From the NCBI GenBank assembly GCA_021732845.1, contig JAKFUF010000140.1:1-61935 (forward strand): a stretch of 61,935 bases of DNA, in the 5' to 3' direction. The DNA comes from Planctomycetaceae bacterium (GTDB lineage: Bacteria > Planctomycetota > Planctomycetia > Planctomycetales > Planctomycetaceae). Below, piece by piece: positions 1 through 9,162 of the stretch (within the stretch, counting starts at the first letter, position 1; every line of letters begins with the position of its first letter). The position numbers and the translations under genes are program-made. The notes under the pieces were generated by a model. It did not search any database and was not told the origin of the DNA. It worked only from the letters and a program-made list of their open reading frames with translations.

Positions 1-217
1 TTTCGCGCGACCTGTAAACCGTTTCGCCATCCCTAGCACTCCCTTGAGCTTATGACGCGGACTCCGCCGATTTCCCAACGCCATTCTTAACATCACCATT
101 GCAACGCGCGAATAGCGACGTACGCCCTGTTTGACTTCGGCAGCAGAATGCTCTCGGCTTTGCCGCCAGACATATGTATAATTTATTATGCATGTGTCTG
201 GAATTGGGAGTGAAGGG
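1..217. other. Upstream non-coding region
   Basis: I see no convincing gene in the first 217 bases. The stretch becomes AT-rich just before the DUF1501 gene, where a promoter-like TATAAT occurs. A minus-strand reading frame here has no recognisable features and low-complexity content. Confidence 0.5.
177..182 (+). promoter_or_regulatory. Candidate -10 box (TATAAT) upstream of the first DUF1501 gene
   Basis: A perfect TATAAT lies in a short AT-rich island. It would start transcription near base 189, after the in-frame ATG at 188 but before the ATG at 218, which supports the later start. No good -35 box is seen 17 bp upstream, so this is only a candidate. Confidence 0.35.
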
Positions 218-1594
218 ATGAGATCTCTGGAGCTGACAGCAACCGAGTTGGGCCGCCTGAGCGGATCGCGCCGGTGCGTCCTGCAAGCCAGTTCACTGGG
301 GCTGTTGTCAGGGCTGGGCCTCCGCAGCAGCGGGGTGGCTCGCGCGGAGACGGTGGCCGGAGCGCAGGCCGGTTTCAATCGGGCCAAGTCGTGCATTCTC
401 GTCTTCATGTGGGGTGGTCCCTCGCACATTGACACCTGGGATCCCAAGCCCGACGCGCCGCAGGAAATTCGCGGCCATTTCAAGCCGATCTCCACCAACG
501 TCAGTGGGATCCAGATCAGCGAGCATTTCCCAAAACTCGCCAAACTTGCCGACCAATACACGATTGTCCGCTCCGTCAACCATGACGATCCCGCGCACCT
601 TTCCAGCGTGCATCATCTGATGACAGGCCGGCACGCCCCCGAGAAGAAATCGGACGCCGCACCGCCGTCACGCCGGGACTGGCCGCACATCGGGTCCACG
701 CTGATGAAGCTGCGTCCGCCGGCTGGAATCCTGCCGCAGTTCGTCATGATGCCCTGGACGGTCCTGCATCCCGCCGCCCCTGGCGGCACTGCCCCCGGTC
801 AGAATGGCGGTCTGCTGGGGCCGGGCTACGACCCGTTTGTCCTCAAGGGCGACCCCAACGCCTCCAATTTCGAAGTGCCTGGCATCGGCGTGCCCGTCGG
901 ACTGACACTGGAGCATCTGCAGTCGCGGCGTGCGCTGCTGGATTTGGTCGACGGCCAGGGAGTTCAGGCTCCAGCATATGCGCGGCAGCGCGACCGGGCG
1001 CTGGACCTGGTGGCCGCCCCACAGGCCCGTGAAGCGTTCGATCTATCCCAGGAAACTCCAGCCACGCGCGAACGCTATGGCCGGCACATCCACGGCCAGT
1101 GCCTTCTTCTAGCACGGCGGCTGGTGGAACGGGATGTGCCGCTGGTGTGCGTCAACTGGCACAACGACGGCGCGAACTTCTGGGACAGCCACGGCGACGT
1201 GTTCAATCGCCTGAAAAACGATCTCATGCCGCCCGCCGACAACGGCTTTTCAGCCCTTTTGCAGGATCTCCAGGAGCGCGGCCGCCTGGAGGACACACTG
1301 GTGGTCTGGGTGGGCGAGTTCGGCCGGGCACCGCGGATCAACACAAGTGTGGGCCGCGACCATTTCCCCTACTGTTATTCGGCGGTTTTGGCCGGAGCGG
1401 GGATTCGCGGCGGACAACTTTACGGGAAGTCCGACGCGCGGGGTGCCGCACCCATCTTGGACCCTGTCTCACCCGCCGATCTCGCCGCCACCATGTACCA
1501 CGCCCTCGGCGTCCCGGCGGATTTTCATCTGGCCGACCGCCAGGACCGCCCGCTGCGACTCACGGAGGGCCAGCCGTTGCCGTTGTTCGGATGA
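218..1594 (+). CDS. DUF1501 domain protein, Tat-like leader
   Basis: This 458-residue protein belongs to the DUF1501 family, secreted sulfatase/phosphatase-fold proteins of unknown substrate that are greatly expanded in planctomycetes. Seen directly: a twin-arginine-like leader (SRRCVLQASS, about residues 17-26), the family motif WGGPSHIDTWDPKP near the N-terminus, a central HNDGANFWDSHGD block, and the C-terminal GEFGRAPRIN...GRDHFP block. I chose the ATG at 218 because GGGAG sits 7 nt upstream, whereas an in-frame ATG at 188 lacks a ribosome-binding site and lies next to a TATAAT. It resembles the copy at 33169-34581 (CYSxxLAGxGxRGG signature) more than the other three here. No DUF1549/1553 partner is adjacent. 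Confidence 0.88.
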   Translation: MRSLELTATELGRLSGSRRCVLQASSLGLLSGLGLRSSGVARAETVAGAQAGFNRAKSCILVFMWGGPSHIDTWDPKPDAPQEIRGHFKPISTNVSGIQISEHFPKLAKLADQYTIVRSVNHDDPAHLSSVHHLMTGRHAPEKKSDAAPPSRRDWPHIGSTLMKLRPPAGILPQFVMMPWTVLHPAAPGGTAPGQNGGLLGPGYDPFVLKGDPNASNFEVPGIGVPVGLTLEHLQSRRALLDLVDGQGVQAPAYARQRDRALDLVAAPQAREAFDLSQETPATRERYGRHIHGQCLLLARRLVERDVPLVCVNWHNDGANFWDSHGDVFNRLKNDLMPPADNGFSALLQDLQERGRLEDTLVVWVGEFGRAPRINTSVGRDHFPYCYSAVLAGAGIRGGQLYGKSDARGAAPILDPVSPADLAATMYHALGVPADFHLADRQDRPLRLTEGQPLPLFG

Positions 1595-1667
1595 CGGTAG
1601 ATGCACAGCCACGGGTGGCTCGTCCTTGGTCGAGACTTGGTCATTCAGATCTTTGGGGCACCATGAA

Positions 1668-1943
1668 ATGTGGGTGTACAATGTCAAGGGGTTGGTTGTA
1701 GTTCTGCTTGGAGTTGGTCTGGGTATCGGACTCAGCCTTTCACCGACAACCAAGCCTTTTGCGGTTTTTGCCGCGATTATCGCCGCGATGCTCATTGATG
1801 TCTGGATGCGGCTGCGGAGCGAAGATCACGATCGTCCGATGATTCATCCAGATGCGGGCGGACACATCTGGTTTGCTCCCTTGTGGGTGGTCGGAATCGT
1901 CTTGTTCGTTGTGATCGGCCTCGTGGAGTTTCGTCTGGTTTGA
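1668..1943 (+). CDS. Small two-TM membrane protein
   Basis: A 91-residue protein starting MWVYNVKGLVV. It has one hydrophobic hairpin-like region near the N-terminus (about residues 8-42, possibly two helices), a charged loop (RLRSEDHDRP), and a second clear membrane helix near the C-terminus (WVVGIVLFVVIGLVEF). I chose the ATG at 1668 because upstream residues in the same frame are antisense-like noise overlapping the DUF1501 stop. It lies 73 nt after the DUF1501 gene and faces the end of the cobalamin operon. I do not recognise the family. Confidence 0.6.
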   Translation: MWVYNVKGLVVVLLGVGLGIGLSLSPTTKPFAVFAAIIAAMLIDVWMRLRSEDHDRPMIHPDAGGHIWFAPLWVVGIVLFVVIGLVEFRLV

Positions 1944-2076
1944 AGGGCGGACCAGACATTGTCAGATCGAGATTGGATGAACTCGAGGGGACGGAGCCTT
2001 TGAACGTGCTGCCCAGCCCGTTTTCAGGCGATTTCCGCCTGATGGTTGGCCCACGGCGTTGCAACAACAAACGACA

Positions 2077-3189
2077 TCAAAAGTCTCGCAGATCCATTGA
2101 ACAATTTGGACCGCGGATCAGTTCACTCATGTGATGTTCGAGTTGTGAGTTCTCGTCCGGCCGGCGTGGACAGATTCTGACCAAATCCGTGAGGCCGAAC
2201 GACGCGCAGTCGCGAACCAGGATTCGCCGCTGGCAGAGGTCCGCGACAACAGCGCTGGCGTTGGGAACCTCAACCATGAGAAACGGTGTCGGCGACTCAA
2301 TGCATCTCAGGCCCAGTTGATGAAACGCTGTCAACAACTGTTGTTTTTCGCGGTTGAGGACTTCCAGCGATTGTTGCAGATGCGTGGTATCTCTCAGCGC
2401 CGCGACTCCCGCAGCTTGGGCAAACGCATTGACGTTCCACGGCGGGCGGACGCGGATCAGCTCTGCAATTCTCTCGCGTGGACCGACGGCATAACCAAGC
2501 CGCAACGCGGCCAGTCCGTAGGCTTTGGTCAGTGACCTGAGAACCAGAATGTTGGGGCGGCCGCAAGCCACCAGCGATTGTGCCTTCGGGACGAAGTCAA
2601 CATACGCTTCGTCGACGACGAACTGCGTCTGAGGGCAGCGTTCAGCCCAGCGCTCAACCCAGTTTGCCGGGATCAACTGGCCCGTGGGGTTGTTCGGCGT
2701 GCACAAGAAGCAGAGACGAAATTGATCTCGAACAAGGGCTTGTTCAATGACCGCAGGATCAAATCGAAAGTTCGCATTGGCGGCTGCAAAGGACGTCTGC
2801 ACGGACGGAGTCCGCAGTCTGGCCGTGCGGGCGTACTCGGAATAGGTCGGGCCGAGAATCAATACCTTGTCGTTGGGGTTGAGCCACGCTTGGGCGATCA
2901 GGTGCAACAGTTCGCTGCTGCCGTTCGCACACAGGATGTTTTCTGAAGCGATGCCCAAGTGCCCGGCGATAGTTTCACGAAGTTCCGTGCAGTGCCGGTC
3001 GGGATACTGCGCAAGCGGAATTTCAAGCAGGGCTTCACGCACTCGCGGAGGCGGCCCGAGCGGATTGACGTTGGTGCTGAAGTCCAGCACCGTGGCTGGA
3101 TCAATGCCCCGCGCGCGAAGTTCGGCAAAGGGCAGCCCTCCGTGGACGCATTCCCAAGCGTTGGACTGGCTGGAGAGTTCGTGGGTCAT
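2077..3189 (-). CDS. cobD: Threonine-phosphate decarboxylase, CobD type (PLP, fold type I)
   Basis: This 370-residue aminotransferase-fold enzyme (Salmonella CobD, called CobC in Pseudomonas) makes aminopropanol phosphate, which CbiB attaches to cobyric acid. Visible features: the N-terminal HGG...DFSTNVNPLG, the CTPNNPTGQ loop, DEAYVDF, the PLP-lysine segment SLTKAYGLAALRLGY, and a C-terminal VRICPRR phosphate-binding block. HisC (histidinol-phosphate aminotransferase) is the close alternative, but the position beside cbiB in a cobalamin operon argues for CobD. The start MTHELSSQ shares an ATGA overlap with the cbiB stop; the longer frame upstream is an overlap artefact. It is the last gene of the operon. 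Confidence 0.9.
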   Translation of the reverse strand: MTHELSSQSNAWECVHGGLPFAELRARGIDPATVLDFSTNVNPLGPPPRVREALLEIPLAQYPDRHCTELRETIAGHLGIASENILCANGSSELLHLIAQAWLNPNDKVLILGPTYSEYARTARLRTPSVQTSFAAANANFRFDPAVIEQALVRDQFRLCFLCTPNNPTGQLIPANWVERWAERCPQTQFVVDEAYVDFVPKAQSLVACGRPNILVLRSLTKAYGLAALRLGYAVGPRERIAELIRVRPPWNVNAFAQAAGVAALRDTTHLQQSLEVLNREKQQLLTAFHQLGLRCIESPTPFLMVEVPNASAVVADLCQRRILVRDCASFGLTDLVRICPRRPDENSQLEHHMSELIRGPNCSMDLRDF

Positions 3190-4160
3190 CGCCAGCTCTC
3201 CCAGCAAACGATGCCCAGAGACAGGATTCCAACTGACAACGCGCACGCACAAATCACAAGCCATCCCGCGCGGAGGATGTCATCAACGCAGGGAGGCCGC
3301 TGCCCGAGCCCCAGGCGGTAGCAGCCGACCTTCTCCAGTTCGACTCCGAGCACTCCTGCAGCCGCACTCATCGGATGGCCGGCATTGGGGCTGGCCGTCT
3401 TCCGGCAGTCGCGCCACCAGATGGACACGGCCAGCACCGTGTTTCGCGACAGCCAGAGGCCCGCTGACAGCATTGCCAGCGCGGTCAACCGCGCCGGAAG
3501 CAGATGGACGACATCGTCCAACCGCGCCGGAAACTTGCCGAGCCACTCGCGCGGTGGGTCACGGTAGCCCAACATGGCGTCGCAGGTGTTGATAAAGCGG
3601 CAGGCAAATGCACCGGGCAGGCCGAACAAGGTGAACCAGAACAGCGGAGCCACGACGGAGTCGCTGGTGTTTTCGGCGAGGGACTCGATCGTCGCCGCAG
3701 TCACCTGCGACTCGTTGAGCTGCGAGGTGTCGCGGCTGACCAAGTGCCAGCTCACCAGCCGGCGGGCTTCGGCCAGGTTCGGAATACGCAATGCCGCTTC
3801 CACTTCCCGGCCGGCGGCCAGCAGTCCGCGCAGAGACAGCGCGAGTTTGAGCAGACAGGCTTGGAGAAGTACTGAAAGCGACTGTGGCAGCAGCGAACAT
3901 CCCCGCTGGCAGCCGAATCCGATGACAACCACCACTGCCATGCCGATCACTGAGAACATGAGTCCGGCGACAAATGGCAGGAGACGGCCAGCTTTTGGAG
4001 CCTGACGATAGAACAGTCCGATCACGCTTCCGAGCCACGCGACGGGATGGACGCGGCTGGGGAGCTCCCCCAGCAGGACATCCAGCAGCAGTGCGAGCCA
4101 CAGGGTACCGATCATGCTGGCCCAAGCGGAGGGCTTGTTTTCGAAGAGGAGGAGCAACAT
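3186..4160 (-). CDS. cbiB: Adenosylcobinamide-phosphate synthase CbiB
   Basis: A 324-residue integral membrane enzyme that condenses adenosylcobyric acid with aminopropanol (phosphate). Features: a first membrane helix followed by LLDVLLGELPSRVHPVAWLGS, which is diagnostic of CbiB; several further hydrophobic helices; the conserved AENTSDSVVAPLFW segment; and MLGYRDPPREWLGKFPARLDDVVHLLPARL. The ATG at 4160 sits one base beyond the btuD stop, fitting tight coupling; the ATG at 4115 would trim 15 residues. The gene overlaps cobD by 4 nt. Confidence 0.93.
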   Translation of the reverse strand: MLLLLFENKPSAWASMIGTLWLALLLDVLLGELPSRVHPVAWLGSVIGLFYRQAPKAGRLLPFVAGLMFSVIGMAVVVVIGFGCQRGCSLLPQSLSVLLQACLLKLALSLRGLLAAGREVEAALRIPNLAEARRLVSWHLVSRDTSQLNESQVTAATIESLAENTSDSVVAPLFWFTLFGLPGAFACRFINTCDAMLGYRDPPREWLGKFPARLDDVVHLLPARLTALAMLSAGLWLSRNTVLAVSIWWRDCRKTASPNAGHPMSAAAGVLGVELEKVGCYRLGLGQRPPCVDDILRAGWLVICACALSVGILSLGIVCWESWR

Positions 4161-4161
4161 G

Positions 4162-4968
4162 TCAGGGCCGATCCCGCACAAGGTCGTTCTCTTCCAACAA
4201 GGGTACCACCAGTGGAGTTCCATACACGGGATGCGGTATGACCGTGACCGGAATCCCAAACGTCTCGGCGATCCGTTGCGGAGTCAAAACCTCGTGGGGC
4301 GTGCCGCAGGCGAGCAGCGTTCGCCGGGCCAGGAGCGCGATGCGATCGGCATGGACGGCGGCGAGATTCAGATCGTGGAGGGTCAGCACGATGCTGAGCC
4401 CCTGCTGCTTGGCCAGTTGCCGAACGAGCCGCAGCACCTCCACCTGAAACCGCAGGTCGAGTCCGTTTGTTGGTTCATCGAGCAGCAGGACGCCTGCCTG
4501 CTGGGCCAGAGCACGCGCCAAAATGACCCTCCGCCATTCGCCTCCGGAAAGCTCGGTGATTGGGCGGTCTCGCAGATCGACCAAGGCCAGGGCCTCCAGC
4601 GATTGCTGAATCGTGGCTCGGTCTGCAGTACTCAATGGCCTGAGCCACCCACGGTGCGGCAGGCGTCCCAGGGAAACCGCCTCTTCCACCGTCAGTGGCC
4701 AGTCGCGGCGCTCGCTTTGGGGCATGAGCGCAATCTCGCGGGCCATGTCCGTGGCCGGTGCCGACCAGATGTCCCGCTCATGCAGCAGCACCGTCCCGCG
4801 GTGTGGCCGGATGGACCGCGACAATGCCCGCAACAGGGTGGTTTTCCCAGATCCATTGGCTCCCATCACCACCAGCACCTCGCCGGCCTCGGCGGTGAGG
4901 GAGCAGGCGTCGAGTGCTTGGCGCCGGCCATAACGGCAATCGAGGTTGTCGGCGGACAATGTCGGCAT
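4162..4968 (-). CDS. btuD: Corrinoid ABC transporter ATP-binding protein
   Basis: This 268-residue ATPase is of the iron-siderophore/vitamin B12 importer type. It shows Walker A GANGSGKTT (about 36-44), a Q-loop near MPQSERRDWPLTVEEAV, the ABC signature LSGGEWRRVILARAL, Walker B VLLLDEPTN, and a switch histidine in LTLHDLN. The start MPTLSADN overlaps the permease stop by one base (TGATG); the upstream part of the open frame is excluded. The family also handles haem and siderophores, so the B12 assignment rests on the operon and its riboswitch. Confidence 0.9.
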   Translation of the reverse strand: MPTLSADNLDCRYGRRQALDACSLTAEAGEVLVVMGANGSGKTTLLRALSRSIRPHRGTVLLHERDIWSAPATDMAREIALMPQSERRDWPLTVEEAVSLGRLPHRGWLRPLSTADRATIQQSLEALALVDLRDRPITELSGGEWRRVILARALAQQAGVLLLDEPTNGLDLRFQVEVLRLVRQLAKQQGLSIVLTLHDLNLAAVHADRIALLARRTLLACGTPHEVLTPQRIAETFGIPVTVIPHPVYGTPLVVPLLEENDLVRDRP

Positions 4969-5990
4969 CAGAACGCTCCCAGCTCGCGCTGTCGGAGCTT
5001 CAGCAACACGAGGAAGAATGGTCCACCCAAGAGCGCCGTGACAATGCCCACCGGCACTTCGGCCGGCGCGGCGGCGGAGCGGGCCACACAATCCGCCACA
5101 ACCAACAGCGTGGCTCCCGTCAAACCGCTGGCGGGCAGGACATACGCGTGCCGGGCCCCCACCAGAAACCGAGCCACATGGGGAGAGATCAACCCCACGA
5201 AGGAAATGATTCCGCCGGCAGAAACGCCGACCGCCGTGGCGAGGCTGGCTGCGACCACGACCAGACCGCGCAGGACGCCCAGCCGGATTCCCAGCGCCGT
5301 GGCCGTCTCATCCCCGAAGGTCAGCACATCAAGAGGTCGCGACAGCAGCCACAGCCCAATGCTTCCCGCCAGGATCAATGGGCCACTGGAACGCAGCACC
5401 GCCCAGCCACGCCCCGAAAGGCTGCCCATCAGCCACCCGAAAATGGTGACCAGCTTTTCGTCATTGAGAAACATCAGCAAGGAAACGAGGGCACTGATGA
5501 AACTGCTGACAGCCACGCCGGCCAGCAACAGCGACAGCATGGAAACGCTGCGGCCGACGGAGGCGATCAGATACACCAAAGCCACTGAAGCCAGCGAGCC
5601 GGCCAGCGCCATGAGGGACACGGTTCCAAACCCAAACGCGGTCGCCTGCCAGCCTAAGACAATGGCGAGCGTGGCTCCCAGCGCCGCGCCGCTGGAGGCT
5701 CCGATCACAAACGGATCGGCCAGCGGGTTGCGAAACAACGCCTGGTACCCCGCGCCGGCCGTTCCCAGTCCGGCACCGATAAAACAGGCAAGAATCACGC
5801 GCGGCAGACGCAGCTCGCGAATAATGGTCGCTTCCGCCATGTGCTCCGCGGACACGACCTGGCCGGTCAGGTGCTGCCAAATTCGACCGGGCGGAACAAT
5901 GACCGCGCCGACGCCGAGCCCCGCCGTACAGGCGACCAGCAGCGACAATGCCAGGAACAGCATCCAAAAGTTAGCGGAGCGCTGCGTCAC
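4968..5990 (-). CDS. btuC: Corrinoid ABC transporter permease (FecCD family)
   Basis: This 340-residue FecCD/BtuC permease is rich in hydrophobic helices. Family landmarks seen are LPRVILACFIGAGLGTAGAG, NPLADPFVIGASSGAALGA, and the C-terminal GGIISFVGLISPHVARFLVG coupling region. The start is a GTG that forms a GTGA overlap with the stop of the binding-protein gene; no ATG fits, and residues upstream of it are antisense-like. It should form the membrane channel for the BtuF/BtuD pair on either side. Confidence 0.9.
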   Translation of the reverse strand: MTQRSANFWMLFLALSLLVACTAGLGVGAVIVPPGRIWQHLTGQVVSAEHMAEATIIRELRLPRVILACFIGAGLGTAGAGYQALFRNPLADPFVIGASSGAALGATLAIVLGWQATAFGFGTVSLMALAGSLASVALVYLIASVGRSVSMLSLLLAGVAVSSFISALVSLLMFLNDEKLVTIFGWLMGSLSGRGWAVLRSSGPLILAGSIGLWLLSRPLDVLTFGDETATALGIRLGVLRGLVVVAASLATAVGVSAGGIISFVGLISPHVARFLVGARHAYVLPASGLTGATLLVVADCVARSAAAPAEVPVGIVTALLGGPFFLVLLKLRQRELGAF

Positions 5991-7087
5991 GGTTGCTCCG
6001 TCGGAGTCGCATCTTGTGTCGCCGCAGGTGCGGGTTTGGCGTTGGTGGCCGCTGTCTGACCTACCGCGGGAAATCGGTCCGGATAAATCTCGTGGGCCAT
6101 CTGCTCCAGCGCATCGGCCAACCGGGGACCGCAACGGGACAGCATGTCACCGTCCATCACGTACACGCGACCCTCCTGAATCGCCCGCAGTTGAGACCAG
6201 CCGGTCTTCGCCTTCAGACTGTCGACAGTGACCGGCACCGAGGCCATGGCCGGAGCAATGATGACGTTGGGATTCCGCGCGAGCAACACTTCCTGGCTGA
6301 CCTGCGGGAATCTGGCCGAAGTGTCGCCGACCACGTTGTTCGCCCCGCAAAAGCTGATGAGCTGGCCGATGTAGGATGTCGGTCCGGCGACCGTCAACGG
6401 CTCATCCCACGCAACGTACAGGACCGTGGCTCGCTCTGCCTCCGGAATCTTTGCGGCAATCGCCTTCACGGCGTCGATCCGCTGCCGCAGATCCTTCGCG
6501 AGCGTCGTCGCCACCTGCTCCGTCTGCGTCACCGTTCCGAGCAATGCGAACTCGTCACACAGGTCATCCAGCGATTCGGCATTGAGCGCCAGCACCGGAA
6601 TTTCCAACCGCTCAAGTTCACTGATCAGCGAACGGTGTAAGTCGCCCGCGGCCAAGACGACATCGGGCTTCAGGGCGACCACTTTCTCCAGGCTGATGGC
6701 ACGCGCCGAGAACCCACCGATCTTTTCCTTTTCCTTCGCTGCCGGTGGATAGTTGCAGTACGTCGTGTTTCCCACAATCTGATCCCCCAAACCCATGGCG
6801 AAGAGGATCTCCGTGTTCTTCGGTGCCAGAGAAATAATGCGGAGCGGCTTCTTCGCGATGGTCACACTGCGTTGTAAACCGTCCGTCACCGTCAGCGGGT
6901 AGGCGGTGGCTGAAGGTTCCGTGGCTGCCGCCTCCACTGTTGCGGCTGGCACAGAGGCGACTCCAGTCTTGGCCACGGGCGTGGCCCTTGGCGTGGGCGT
7001 GCCCCGGGTGCAGCCTACTGTAAGGCACAGAAAAACGGCGAACACCAAATGCCGCGGAGTTGAATTGCGGCTAACGGGATCCTTCAT
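5987..7087 (-). CDS. btuF: Corrinoid-binding ABC transporter lipoprotein
   Basis: A 366-residue substrate-binding protein with a lipoprotein signal (lipobox LTVGC, Cys about 26), then a low-complexity Thr/Pro/Ala linker. The periplasmic-binding-protein fold follows (RIISLAPKNTEILFAMGLGDQIVG, GGFSARAISLEKVVALKPDVVLA), ending in a Pro/Ala/Thr-rich tail. This is the BtuF/FhuD class III fold with a single linking helix. Ligand is inferred as cobalamin or cobinamide from operon position. It overlaps cobU by ATGA and the permease by GTGA. Confidence 0.88.
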   Translation of the reverse strand: MKDPVSRNSTPRHLVFAVFLCLTVGCTRGTPTPRATPVAKTGVASVPAATVEAAATEPSATAYPLTVTDGLQRSVTIAKKPLRIISLAPKNTEILFAMGLGDQIVGNTTYCNYPPAAKEKEKIGGFSARAISLEKVVALKPDVVLAAGDLHRSLISELERLEIPVLALNAESLDDLCDEFALLGTVTQTEQVATTLAKDLRQRIDAVKAIAAKIPEAERATVLYVAWDEPLTVAGPTSYIGQLISFCGANNVVGDTSARFPQVSQEVLLARNPNVIIAPAMASVPVTVDSLKAKTGWSQLRAIQEGRVYVMDGDMLSRCGPRLADALEQMAHEIYPDRFPAVGQTAATNAKPAPAATQDATPTEQP

Positions 7088-7662
7088 GGTTCGACTCCTT
7101 CAACTGATGCTGCCGCCAGTGCGCGGACATTGATCGGCAGGCCCGCCACCATCAGGTAAGTCGGCCCGCCAGCGGCGGCCACCTGCTGATTCGCCAGCCC
7201 CAGCAGGTCGCGATACTGGCGCCCCAAAGGTGTCTCCGGAACGAGGCCCAGGCCGACTTCGCCGGACACGAGAATCACCGTCGTCGCCAGTTCGCTCGCT
7301 GCCGCAATTAGAGACTCAACTTCGTCATGAACGCGCTGCTGGATGGCGGCGGCGCTCGATTCACTGGCGGGAGACAGAAGAATGTTGCTGACCAGAAGCG
7401 TCAGGCAATCCACCAGAACGACCGCCTCTCCCCGCCACGCCGACCGGACTGCCTTGCCGACATTCAGCGGTTGCTCCAACGTCCGCCAACTTGCTGGCCG
7501 TGAGTTGCGATGATGGGTGATGCGCTCCTGCATCTCGTCGTCACCGGCCTCGGCCGTGGCGACGAACAGCACGTTCTCGTTCCCAATGCGCTCGGCCAGT
7601 TGCTGGGCGAAGCGGCTTTTGCCACTGCGTGCTCCGCCAAGAATGAGTGTGATGCCAGACAT
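7084..7662 (-). CDS. cobU: Adenosylcobinamide kinase / cobinamide-phosphate guanylyltransferase
   Basis: A 192-residue bifunctional enzyme that phosphorylates adenosylcobinamide and converts it to GDP-cobinamide. Evidence: P-loop GGARSGKS (about 9-16), VDCLTLLVSNIL, VSGEVGLGLVPETPLGRQYRD, and the typical family length. The start MSGITLILGG is chosen because the longer frame runs antisense through cobC. A 34-nt gap separates it from cobC, one of the few non-overlapping joints in the operon. Confidence 0.93.
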   Translation of the reverse strand: MSGITLILGGARSGKSRFAQQLAERIGNENVLFVATAEAGDDEMQERITHHRNSRPASWRTLEQPLNVGKAVRSAWRGEAVVLVDCLTLLVSNILLSPASESSAAAIQQRVHDEVESLIAAASELATTVILVSGEVGLGLVPETPLGRQYRDLLGLANQQVAAAGGPTYLMVAGLPINVRALAAASVEGVEP

Positions 7663-7696
7663 GAAATCGTTGCGTTGAGCCTGCTGTCCAAGTGAA

Positions 7697-8329
7697 CTAG
7701 AAATCAAGAATCGTCCACGATCCACACGGCGGCACAAGCGTGGGCCACTCGGCCACCGGGCGCGATTCGAGGGTGCCACGCAGCACGCCAATCGGTCCAC
7801 CATGTGTGATGGCGATGAGACAGGGACGGGAGTCCAATGAGCACAAAGCCGTCGAGTCTTCTGAGGGTGCGCTCCACCGCGTTTGAGGCCACGCCATGCC
7901 ATGGCCCCCAGCCAGACTCTCAAACCACTGCAGCACCCGGTCCCGTAGCTCAAACGTCGTTTCCCCGCCGCCCGGGCGAAATGCTCCCGGATCCGTCAGC
8001 ATGCCGAGCATCGCGTCACCCGACTCCGCCTGAATCGCGTCCCATGACTGTAGTTCCCACGTGCCAAAACCGCGTTCCAATAATGGGGTGCACGGTTCCG
8101 CCGAGAGCCCCAGCCGCGCGGCCAGACTTTGAGCCAACTTCACGGTTCGCTGCAGGCCACTGTGAAGCAGGCGGTCCACCCTCAACGCCCCAGCAGACAA
8201 CCAGTGGCTCAACTCCTCACTCCGACGCTCGCCCGCGGCACTCAGCTCCACATCGCTCTGGCCATAACACAACCCGGCGTAGCGTTCGTGGACCTCCGCG
8301 TGCCGGACCAAAATCAACCTTGCCGTCAT
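7697..8329 (-). CDS. cobC: Alpha-ribazole phosphatase-like histidine phosphatase
   Basis: This 210-residue branch-1 histidine phosphatase removes the 5' phosphate from alpha-ribazole phosphate or adenosylcobalamin 5'-phosphate. Seen: LVRHAE with the catalytic His about residue 10, LHSGLQRTVKLAQ, the acid-base segment ERGFGTWELQSWD, and the second histidine in AITHGGPIG. The start ATG overlaps the cobS stop (ATGA). A phosphoglycerate-mutase-like function cannot be excluded from sequence alone, but neighbours make CobC most likely. Confidence 0.87.
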   Translation of the reverse strand: MTARLILVRHAEVHERYAGLCYGQSDVELSAAGERRSEELSHWLSAGALRVDRLLHSGLQRTVKLAQSLAARLGLSAEPCTPLLERGFGTWELQSWDAIQAESGDAMLGMLTDPGAFRPGGGETTFELRDRVLQWFESLAGGHGMAWPQTRWSAPSEDSTALCSLDSRPCLIAITHGGPIGVLRGTLESRPVAEWPTLVPPCGSWTILDF

Positions 8330-9162
8330 GCTGGCCCCCCGCTCCGCAGCCGGGCCGCGGCGGTCAGCAAAAAGGCCACATGGACGAGGTACCCCAGACA
8401 ACCAAGACAATCACCGGTCGTCCCTCCGATTTTGGCCTGAACCACCGCGAGAAAACGCCAGATCATGAGCGACACCACGATCGTCGAGAGCAGCAGATGC
8501 CACGGGTGGACGACCGCAAAGGGCAGCAGACAGAGCAATCCCCAGAACGACGCCAGCGCAAGGTCGACAGGCGTGACGCGCCGGCCGACATCGCGTGCCA
8601 GCCCCTCGCGATTGGAGACCGGAGCCACCGTGGCCATCGCCAGGACCATCGACCATCGGCCCACCGCAGAGCCCGCGATCAGTGCGGCCACCCACTCCAA
8701 GGGGCTGGCATTGTGGGAGCCGATCAGGGCGATGGTCGCCCCGCATCGCAGGCCAACCGCGGCCAGAAGTCCCAGAACACCATAGCTGCCAACCCGGCTG
8801 TCTTTGAGAATTTCCAGGATCCGCTCGCGGGTCCAGCCGCCGCCGAAGGCGTCGCAGAAGTCGGCCACGGCGTCTTCGTGCATTCCGCCGGTAAGCCACG
8901 CCTCAACCGCGAGACCGACCATGACTGCCAGCCAGCCGGGCCACACCAGCATCCCCAGCCAGATCACCGCTGCCATCGACGCTCCGATCAGCCCGCCGAC
9001 CAGCGGGAAGTACACCGGCGAGCCACGCAGCGCGCCGGCAGAGACTGGCCCCGATTGCAGCGGCACGCGCGTCAGGAACTGAACGGCGGCGCAGAACGAT
9101 TGCCAGGTCGATCCACGATCGTCGCCATGGGGTGGCACGGATGCAGATTGTCCGTCGCTCAT
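8326..9162 (-). CDS. cobS: Adenosylcobinamide-GDP ribazoletransferase (cobalamin synthase)
   Basis: A 278-residue membrane enzyme joining GDP-cobinamide to alpha-ribazole. Its N-terminal FCAAVQFLTRVPL segment, the acidic MHEDAVADFCDAFGGGW motif and ILEILKDSRVGSYG are hallmarks of CobS/CobV. Hydrophobic helices fill the rest. The acidic motif begins TGGMHEDA where the common form is DGLADTAD, so the first aspartate is not in its usual place. The gene overlaps cobC and cobT by 4 nt each. Confidence 0.93.
   Translation of the reverse strand: MSDGQSASVPPHGDDRGSTWQSFCAAVQFLTRVPLQSGPVSAGALRGSPVYFPLVGGLIGASMAAVIWLGMLVWPGWLAVMVGLAVEAWLTGGMHEDAVADFCDAFGGGWTRERILEILKDSRVGSYGVLGLLAAVGLRCGATIALIGSHNASPLEWVAALIAGSAVGRWSMVLAMATVAPVSNREGLARDVGRRVTPVDLALASFWGLLCLLPFAVVHPWHLLLSTIVVSLMIWRFLAVVQAKIGGTTGDCLGCLGYLVHVAFLLTAAARLRSGGPA

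Noticed and set aside
4114-6231. 705-codon plus-strand frame opposite cbiB/btuD/btuC
   Set aside because: It is antisense to three well-identified genes, is Arg/Pro/Ser-rich and has no domain; long shadow frames are expected at this GC content.
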